This document shows positions 54,022 to 62,800 of a DNA stretch of 63,772 nt, one piece after another. Source of the DNA: an uncultured Granulosicoccaceae bacterium (lineage in GTDB: Bacteria; Pseudomonadota; Gammaproteobacteria; Granulosicoccales; Granulosicoccaceae); assembly GCA_938007995.1 (NCBI GenBank), contig CALLLW010000055.1:1-63772 (forward strand), read 5' to 3'. Below the pieces are notes generated by a model that searched no databases, had not been told where the DNA came from, and saw only the letters and a program-made list of their open reading frames with translations. Position numbers and translations under genes: made by a program. Within the stretch, counting starts at the first letter, position 1, and the number at the start of each line of letters is the position of its first letter.

Positions 54022-55575
54022 TTACCTCACCCTGCAGCTGGCATTATTCTCCCAACCCCAGCCATCCCCATCTGGATCAGAGGTACTTAAAACACACAAT
54101 GGCACGAGCCCGGGGTCAACTGGTATTGTTGAGACAGAAATACTACCAACAGCCGCAGAACTCACTCTGCAAGTGGCATTATTCTCCCATCCCCAACCAT
54201 CTCCATCAGGATCGGAAGTACTTAAAGCACATGTTGGCACAGCGCTGTTTAGTACCGAAGAACCCGGGCTCTGGCTCGCAGACGGAGATGAAACTTCTGC
54301 AGCGCCAGACACAGCTGACACCACCCGGCAACTGGCATTGTTTTCCCAACCCCAGCCATCTCCATCTGTGTCCGCAGCAATCGAAGAACACGCGGGAATC
54401 GGGCGCGCTGCAGGAGTGACCGGTGCCAATGGCATAACGATCACTGCAGGCTGATCGGCAACTTCCAATTGCGGTTGCGGTTGCGGTTGCGGTTGCGGTT
54501 GCGGTTGGGCTACGAAATCGGGCGAGTACAAGTACTGTAACGGAAACACAATATCTACATGACCATCGCACCCTCTGGCAGGTGTAACGGGCCACGCATA
54601 CACCGCGCGAATGTTACGGTTAATTCTTAAACTTCTAATTGCAGACAGTGTGTTTGGATCTTGATAAAAAGTCTCTCCAATAATGATGTCACTGCTGTCT
54701 CCTGCTGCAGTCATCGCGGCTTCAACCCTGGATAATTTCAAATCAAGAAATTGATACGCATGGAAATCCCATACCGCAGGCGGCCCATAACCTGTCTCTG
54801 CGTAAACCTGACTCATCACTCTATATCTGTCTGCTGCCAGATTTCCGATAACAGATAAATCAGAACTCGAATTCTCCGCCACTGACCCGGTCGCAACTGA
54901 AAAGCCAACAGTATCCTGCTTGCCAAACGCAGCGTTGTACAACGACCATATATCACTGGCATATCGTCGATCTATGGGCTGCGTGGAAGCTGCAGCACCT
55001 TCGTTTCGCAGATCAATTTTGTAGTCCATATTGGCACCAACAATAATCGGCCTTAGATTTCTAATGAGATTCCAATTCTCCTGCATGGCCACACTGTCGT
55101 AAGACTGCCAGTTTTTCGGACTGCTTCGAGATATCGGGAAAAACCCCACGAGGATTTCTTCAAAGCCCGCCGCACTGATGTCTGCCAAAAAATTCGCAAG
55201 ACTTTCGCGTGCCTGCGCCTGCAGATTTCCACCGGTTGATCTAAGTACAGTGCCGGTGCTTAGATCTGTTGCATGGTAAATAGGTACCCTCAGGCGCCGC
55301 TGTCCATTTTCATACATCGCTCTCAACTGCCGCCTTACCGTCGCACGAACATTCGGCTGATGATAGTTAGCAATGATCCCGAAGCTTTCTCTGCAATTTT
55401 GATTGCTGTTGCTGTTCAAAACCGCTTGATCAATCTGATACCAGGCATAGTTCGACCCGCCGACTCCAGTTGGATCTGCAGCGTACGAACGCAACGGCAC
55501 CATCAAAGTGACTATTGCCAAAGAAAACAGCATAAAAACACTATTTCTTATTTTCGGCGCAGTTCTTTTGTTCAT
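54022..55575 (-). CDS. Secreted GH-A-like glycosidase with three DGDGWGW repeats
   Basis: A signal peptide ends near residue 33 (SYAADP). The TIM-barrel-like region has DLRNEG (Glu192, possible acid/base) and IIIGETFYQD (Glu301, possible nucleophile), consistent with a clan GH-A endo-glycosidase such as a beta-glucanase or mannanase; the substrate is not evident. A poly(Pro-Gln) linker (from residue 357) leads to three Cys-paired DGDGWGWENN(A/T)(S/T)C repeats, relatives of those in the gene at 224-1474. The hexanucleotide GCGGTT is repeated six times in the linker. A GTGAC-CGAT-GTCAC palindrome lies upstream of the start (55602-55615). Confidence 0.85.
   Translation of the reverse strand: MNKRTAPKIRNSVFMLFSLAIVTLMVPLRSYAADPTGVGGSNYAWYQIDQAVLNSNSNQNCRESFGIIANYHQPNVRATVRRQLRAMYENGQRRLRVPIYHATDLSTGTVLRSTGGNLQAQARESLANFLADISAAGFEEILVGFFPISRSSPKNWQSYDSVAMQENWNLIRNLRPIIVGANMDYKIDLRNEGAAASTQPIDRRYASDIWSLYNAAFGKQDTVGFSVATGSVAENSSSDLSVIGNLAADRYRVMSQVYAETGYGPPAVWDFHAYQFLDLKLSRVEAAMTAAGDSSDIIIGETFYQDPNTLSAIRSLRINRNIRAVYAWPVTPARGCDGHVDIVFPLQYLYSPDFVAQPQPQPQPQPQPQLEVADQPAVIVMPLAPVTPAARPIPACSSIAADTDGDGWGWENNASCRVVSAVSGAAEVSSPSASQSPGSSVLNSAVPTCALSTSDPDGDGWGWENNATCRVSSAAVGSISVSTIPVDPGLVPLCVLSTSDPDGDGWGWENNASCRVR
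54470..54508 (-). repeat. Hexanucleotide microsatellite encoding the Pro-Gln linker
   Basis: GGTTGC repeats about six times in a row, giving (Pro-Gln)6 on the minus strand. Changes in copy number by whole units would keep the reading frame, so linker length can vary freely. Confidence 0.85.
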
Positions 55576-55942
55576 CGATGTCCTTGATTTTGATGCCGAT
55601 CGTGACCGATGTCACACTAACAAAGAATAAACACTAACCTCTATGGGTTTAGTTGTGATTCGCATCATAGAATTTCGTGTAATGTGAACTGGTCGACGAA
55701 GTGATAAATAAAAGGTGTTTTAGATGATTTCAATATGGAAAGCAGGCACTTGCAAAGAGTCCCGCAAGGTCTCACCTCACGCACCCAACCCGCGTTCACC
55801 ATTGCATTGCGGCGGCTGTGACAGGGAACGATAAAACATGATCTGCAAACAATTGCAGTGCAGTGTCTTTCTACCATGCGATTGGCAGCTGAATTAATAT
55901 AAACAAGGTTACCCTACTGCCCCAAACCACAGAGAACCAGCC
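55576..55942. other. Divergent intergenic region, glycosidase / methyltransferase
   Basis: 367 bases carrying both promoters. A palindrome GTGACCGATGTCAC (55602-55615) lies 27 bases upstream of the glycosidase start and may be an operator. A minus-strand open frame at 55665-55877 has no support. Confidence 0.4.
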
Positions 55943-56392
55943 GTGATTCTGATACCACCCCCTGTCTACGGTGCTGCAACACTGCTGCTGATGTGGTTGC
56001 TGCACAAATACATTCCACTTGGCTGCACCACAGCGAGTTGGCCACTAACAGTTGGTTTGTTTGTAGCGGCCGGTGGCCTGTTGATAGAGGTGGTTGCTGT
56101 CTTCAGCTGCCGGCGCTCAAAAACCACGATCAACCCGATGCGTCCCGACAATACCACCACGTTGATCACGCACGGCATCTTCTCACTCAGCCGTAACCCG
56201 ATGTACCTGGGTATGGCAATCATTCTTATCGGTGCTGCATTGATGCTACGCTGCCTGACGCCATTGATGATGCCGGCAGTCTTCTGCATTGTAGTGACGA
56301 TAATGCAGATAAAACCCGAAGAGCGAATGCTTAGAGAAAAATTCGGCGACAGCTATGAGCGTTACACTGAGTCGGTTGGCCGCTGGATTTAG
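55943..56392 (+). CDS. ICMT/PEMT-type membrane methyltransferase
   Basis: This 149-residue protein has four hydrophobic segments, the motif THGIFSLSRNPMYLGMAIILIGAAL and EERMLREKFGDSYERYTESVGRW, the signature of isoprenylcysteine carboxyl methyltransferase-like enzymes. Bacterial members methylate lipids or unknown membrane substrates with S-adenosylmethionine. GTG at 55943 is the start. Confidence 0.9.
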   Translation: MILIPPPVYGAATLLLMWLLHKYIPLGCTTASWPLTVGLFVAAGGLLIEVVAVFSCRRSKTTINPMRPDNTTTLITHGIFSLSRNPMYLGMAIILIGAALMLRCLTPLMMPAVFCIVVTIMQIKPEERMLREKFGDSYERYTESVGRWI

Positions 56393-56471
56393 CCCATCGC
56401 AGCTGAACTTCGCAACGTGCAACTGAAATGACAAAGTGGCAGCTGCGTTTAGCAATGCGCAGCTTCGGGTA

Positions 56472-56822
56472 TCAGAACTCCCAGTTAACGCCGCTTTCAT
56501 TCGATACGTTGCACCAGGTTTCACCCTCAGCGTAACTGAAGTAGTAAATGGTTTGTGAATCTGCGTACCAATACAGCTGCTTGATGACTGTTTTTCTCTG
56601 TGTCGTACTGGATAGTACCGTGGTGTCATCCGGGATACCGTTCAACGCCCTTTGAAATTCAAACTGACTTGCACACGGATCAACCGTGGCGGCATCAATT
56701 TCAGGCTCTGGCTCATAGGTTTCAGCAAGTTCAAGCGGTGCCTCTGCCGAGTTACAGGCACCAAGTACAACCAGCGTTACCGCACATGACAAATTGCTGC
56801 TAATGCGTTTTATAAGTTTCAT
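56472..56822 (-). CDS. Small lipoprotein, 116 residues
   Basis: The lipobox is LGAC (Cys23) followed by NSAEAPLELAETYEPEPEID, an acidic linker. The remaining 70 residues are a compact domain with two Cys (DPCASQ; TWCNVS) and many Tyr and Trp. I recognise no family. It ends 19 bases before the giant gene's 3' end begins on the same strand and may be its downstream partner. Confidence 0.7.
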   Translation of the reverse strand: MKLIKRISSNLSCAVTLVVLGACNSAEAPLELAETYEPEPEIDAATVDPCASQFEFQRALNGIPDDTTVLSSTTQRKTVIKQLYWYADSQTIYYFSYAEGETWCNVSNESGVNWEF

Positions 56823-56840
56823 TGCGTATTCCCCGGTACC

Positions 56841-59800
56841 TTACGGCCGCAGCTCGTAACGGAAACGTCGCTGACTAAGCGGCGCTGAAGTCACCGCTGC
56901 TGCATCAGGATAAAAATCAAACCCTGCGCCACTGACTGCTTCATTATTACCGCGCCAGAAAATTTCAACTGCGGCAGGATTGCCAAGCTGAGCTCTTGGT
57001 AGCGCCAGCTCTGCCACACTGCCGATCTGTGCACTGCTGACTGTCGCCACATAGGTCCATAACCAGTTAGTGCCGGATCCTGAGTAGCTATACAAATCTG
57101 ATCCCTCCAGCAGAAAATCTGCACCAAAAGGTAACTCTGACGAGAACCCTCTGAAGCCGGTCGCGTTGTTATCATCTGTACCGATAAAAGCCGCATGTCC
57201 ATAGGTTAAACGAGCCATCACTGAATCATTCTGGTAGGCAAGAAACACCATGGACTCACTATGTGCGATATATCCCTGCCTGAAGTCAATCTCTTCTGCC
57301 GCACCGCTGATATCAGCTGCATCAGGTGCCAGTGGCGTCAATCCTGCCCAGTCCTGCAAACTGCCATCAATAGAAAGCGCTGATACAAAGTTCGAACCAT
57401 TGGGTACTGATGCTGCAGGATTAACCGTGATGTTAACGACTGCGACCAGTCCGGTAAGTTGTCCGTTAGTAGCTCTGAACTCAAAAGAATCGGCACCACT
57501 GAAACCTGAGTCAGGGGTGTACTGCAACGCCGGTGCCGTGCCGCCTAACGTCCCGTTAACCGGTTGTCTGGTGACCTGGTAAGTCAGCGCACCACCGTGA
57601 GCATCAGTGGCAGACAGATTCACCGCAACAGAACTATCCTGCGCTAGCGTTATAAACTGCGGCATAGCAACCGGAGCAACGTTTTGCCCGGCACCCGCTG
57701 CACTGTAATTAAAGAAACGCCCTGCAGCACCGGCCTCTAACACAGCATCCGGATAGTAATCTACCGTTGTGCCATTCACTGCGGCATTTTCACCCACATA
57801 AAACAATCTTAAGTCAGCTGGATTACCCATCACACTGCGAGGCACACTGATTTCTGCTGTTTTACCACTGATCTGTAAGTCAGCGTTTGCCACTACCGTC
57901 CAGCTCCAGTTGTTGCCAGTACCGGTGTAGCGCAGCAACTCATCTGCTTCAAGCAGATAGTCTGCACCCAACGGATAGCTGCTATCAAAATTTTGAAAAC
58001 CGGTACTGGTGCTGTTATCTGTATCTATGTAAATACCATAACCCCAGCTTACCGATACCGGATTGTTGTTGCGGAATGCAAAGTAAAAATCAGTAGCATC
58101 ATGAGCCACCCAGCCTTCAAGCCAGTCTATCTGATCACCATTGCCAGTGGCATCAACCGGATCAGTACCAAATGAATCAATGCTGTTCCATTCGACCAGA
58201 TTGCCATCTACAGCAATAGTTGCCGGGTTATTGAGTGCTTCGCCAATGCTATTGACTGTCACTACTGCTGCCGCACTGGTGGCAAAACCGTCACTGACTG
58301 TGAATGCAAACTGATCTGCACCGCGATGGTCAGCATTAGGTGTATAGATCACCGACGGCGCAGTCCCGCTAAGCGTACCGTTAGACGGTTGATCCACCAC
58401 CTCATACTGCAATGTATCGCTGTTGAGATCAGTACCGGTCAGTACAATGGCAAGCTGCCCGTTAACAGATACACTGAGATTCTGGGCCAATGCCACCGGA
58501 GGTGAATTGCCACCACCATTGGCAATTGTGTAGGTAAAGAAACGCTCATTGTCCGGCAGTGTTTCTACCGCCACCCCGTTGGGGTAGTAGTCCACGGCAT
58601 CGCCACCAACGGCGACATTATTGCCGTTAAAGTACAATCGCAGCGTTGCCGGACTACCCAGCAGGCTTCTCGGTACCGCGAGCTCTGCGGTATTACTGCT
58701 GATCGCATAACCGGCATCACCGATCTCCTGCCAACTCCAGTCAGTGCCCACACCTGTGTAACGCTGCACCACTCGACCCTCGATCAGATAGTCCGCACCC
58801 ACTGGCAATTCACTGCTGAAACCTCTGAAGCCGGTATTAACATTACCATCAGTATCGATATAGATGCCGTAACCCCAGTTCTCAGTCACTGCACCACGAT
58901 TGGTGTAGGTAATATAGAAATTGTCATCACTGTGTGCCAACGCTGCACTCTGCCAGTCGATTGTGTTAGCGGCTCCGTTAACATCATCCGGATCAACACC
59001 GAACACAGCTAGGCTATCCCACTCATTGGCAACACCGTCTATGTTTATCAGGGTATTAGCCACCGGGTTAGATACGCTGGCTATGCTTTCCGGTGGTGGT
59101 AACTGTGGCAATACCGGCATGGGTGCCGGTGGACCGCTTTCAAGCTGCAGCAGATAGCTGGCAAGGTCAGACAACTCTGCAGCAGTTAACACAGCACTCT
59201 GGTGTGCAGCGATCGCATCTTCCACCGTGGGTGCGGAACCATCATGCAGATACGGTGCGGTTTGCCACAAGCCTAATAAAGTTGGTGTATCAAGCCCGGT
59301 TAATGCAGCCCCCAGACGCTGACCACTGTCATCGATCAAGGTACCAATGTCATGCAACAGAGCTGCATTTGAATCAGTAAAAATATCACCGCTATGGCAA
59401 GTAGCACAGCCGTTACTTAAAAACAAAGACTCACCGTTCAACGCAGCAGTAGTCATCGTGCCGTCCGCGTTGCGGTGTGGACTGGAATCAACTGATTCGA
59501 GACTCTCCATATAAGCCGCAAGCGCATCGAGATCAGCACTCAAACCAGCTTTGGCAGATCCGAGCGGCGGTGCTGTGGCGGCAAAGTCAGTATCAGACAT
59601 TAAACCGGTACCACCGGCAAAGTCTCTTATCTGCCCCTCAAAGTCCTGCACTTCATCGAAATTGCCAGTCCAGTGCAACATGCCGTGACCGGTACCGGCA
59701 CGACCCTTTAGAGTAATGGTATTACGCAAGCCTTCACCCAGACCGGTAAAGTCCCAGGTGCGGCCATCGTGCTCACCGTCAACATGGCAACTGGCGCAGC

Positions 59801-62800
59801 TCATATAATCTAAACCAGCGAGTCGATCATCACGTGCATCGTAAAAAAGCTGCTTGCCTCGCAGCACGGTGCTGTTGAGCTCTTCATCACTGACCACGTT
59901 GACTGTTGCAATGACCGAACTGTTGGATAAACCACGCTTGGTAATGCCTTCAATATCATGCACACCAACGGTGCGATCCATAAAGTTATGTACGTATAAA
60001 CGCGTACCATCTTTTGACACAACAGTGCTCTGTGGTGCACGCCCTGTATCGAACCGACCAATCTCAATACCAGTTGGTACATCAATCACAGACACCTGCC
60101 GGTTACCTTCGAGTGAGGTAAACAGTGTGACACCCAGCGGATCAAACGCAGAGCTAACGGCAACACTGGCATTGTCATGATCTATGCGAGAGCTGGTTAA
60201 CTCACGGTTATCAGTTATGCTGATCTTTGAAGTGACAGCACGCACTGTCTGATCAAACGTCATCCCTGCACCACCGCGTAAGTCACCGGCAAGAATGTTG
60301 TCCTGCTTCGACGGCAACCAGGCGGAATCACCGGCGGGTGAAATAACCACCGGCCCAAGATAATTCGGTACACCGGGGCCTGCATGTTCTGATGCAATAC
60401 GATTTATGTGTTGCATGACGATGGTGTCTTGCAGTGCCAGCGTTGCGGCATCAAGCACCAGCACTTCGCCGCCAAACTGCTGCACACCATTGTCAACCAT
60501 CACAAAGCCTGTATCCTCACCAGGCAGCGGATCAGTGATGTAGCGCGATACATAGAGCGTTTTATTATCAGCCGTTAGGGCAAGATGGCGCGGGTTGGCA
60601 CCTACTGCTGTACTGTCACCCAACGCACCACCCAGGCCGATGCGCTGCACTCTGCCAGTTGCCTGCAACGCAACCAGTGCACCGTTATTGTCCATCACAA
60701 TACCGTAAGGCTGTGAACCCCGTGGTAACGGGTAGTTTGCAATCACAGCAAGGCTTGTCGGGCTAACCACACTGATACTGGCAGACTGCCGGTTGACCAC
60801 CCACACATTGCCATCACCGGCCTCTGCAACATTAACCGGTTCATCACCGACTTCAATCTCTGCAAGTAATGAAAGCGTGCCAGTGTCAATCACGCCAACG
60901 GTATTGTTATCCGGGTTAATATTCCATACCTGTGATGTCGTGCTGTGCTCAAGTAAACCACTTGATGCTTTTGGCAAGCTGCTCTGCACCGGCGGATGCA
61001 CCACCTGGGTAAACGTGCTTCGCAGTTCTTCACCCGATGCATCACGTACTGTCAGACTGACCACATAACGACCGGGCCTGCTATAGCTGTGGGTGATTGA
61101 CGGGTTGGAGCTGAACGCGGTATCGAGATTGCCATCACCGAAGTTCCACCGGTACTCAACATCACCACTGCCTGCCGCAGTCGCATTAAACGTAACATTC
61201 GCCCCCTGCTGCACCGGTGAAGAGACAACCGGCTGCACACTGAGCGCTTCACTCAGCTCGGCACCGAACACCTGCACTTCTGCCATGTGTAGTGGTATCG
61301 GCTTGTTATTCGAATTTAGCTGTATACGGATATACCTGCCGGTACGCGCTACTGCTAAATCAGTAACCCGTGCTGCAGCACCAGATGCAAACTTATTGAA
61401 CACGCCTGCCTGTGCAACCGTGCTATCCAGACTCTTGCTGTCAAACGCCTGATCAGACACCAGCAGATAAAAATCTGATAAACGCTCAGTGCAACAATCG
61501 GTGCGGTTGTAGATAACCACAGAGTCAATGTCTACCACTCTGCCAAGATCAAGTTCCCACCAGGCATTGATATCGTTATCAGTATGGCTCAACACACCGG
61601 GGCCTGCTTCAGGACATTGCAAACCGAAAGCATCAAGGCCGGTTGCGGAACGACCAGTGATACCGGTAGCGACCGAACCTGCACAGTTAAACGGACCCAC
61701 CTCGGTTCCGGTATTGGCACCGGAACGCAACAACGGTTGCGTAACACCGGATGCCATAGAGGCAGAATCAAGCTTCTGACATTGTAAACGCACCTGATTA
61801 ACCATGGTATCCGCGCGTCCGTCAAAGCCTGTCACGGCCCAGCCCGCAGGACAACTGGCTGAGAACTGTGTACCTACTTCAGTTCCAGTGATACCAATAT
61901 CACGCGGCTGACCAATCCAGTCACCATTTGCAGCTACCGAAACACAACGTGCGCCAAGACTGTTCAACTGCGTATTAGAGCGACCATAGATACCCGCCAG
62001 TACTTCAGTGCTGGCACAGGAAAGATCAAACTCACGGCCGCCATTGCCGCCAATGAAATTGTTACTGCGGTTATTGCCGTCAGTGAATCCGTCAATCGCC
62101 TTGGCAGCCACATAACCGGTGTTACGGTAAGTGGATGATTGAGTGGCTGTGCCGCTCATTGCCAGGTTACCGATATCAGTACGCCGGGTGCCGAACACCT
62201 GCACTTCGGCCAGTTGCAAAACATTGGTACCGGCTAGCTGCACACGCACATACCGCCCTGCGGTATCGGCTTTTATATCTGTCTGTCTTCCAGCGACGCC
62301 AGTGTTCGGGAAATCAGTGACACCAAACTGTGACTGTGCAAGCGACAGATCAGTAGAGCCAAAAGGTTCTGTTGAAACCAACACATGAAAGTCAGATAGA
62401 CGGGATGCACAACAGTCGTTACGGTTCCAGAGGCGAATGGTATCGATATTAACCACTCTGCCAAGATCAAGCTCCCACCAGGCCTCACCTTCTGTAGCAG
62501 TATGACTCAATGACCCGGCTTGAGCACCACCGCTCAAGTCACCATCAATGGCTTTCTCTGCGTCAAAGTAGTTTTGCGTTTGATGTGCAAAAGTAGAAGA
62601 CTGTGTGGCTGTGCCCTGTAGCGCGAGATTTTCAAGCTGCGTATCCAGTGCTGTGATACGAATCACCTGAGCCTCGGAAGGCACACCGGTGCTGTCTACC
62701 GCAAACAGCATCCAGTAACCTGGAATACTCACGTTCGGGTTCTGGTGAATGGTTACTTCAAAACGGTTGTTTGCCGTTTCGCGAAAAACGGGCTTGTAAA

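Noticed and set aside
54470..54508. GGTTGC hexamer run considered as a CRISPR-like or phase-variable repeat
   Set aside because: It has no spacers and the six-base unit preserves the frame, so it is simply a Pro-Gln linker microsatellite.
55665..55877. 70-codon minus-strand open frame in the spacer before the methyltransferase gene
   Set aside because: Cys-rich, without ribosome binding site or family features; likely chance.
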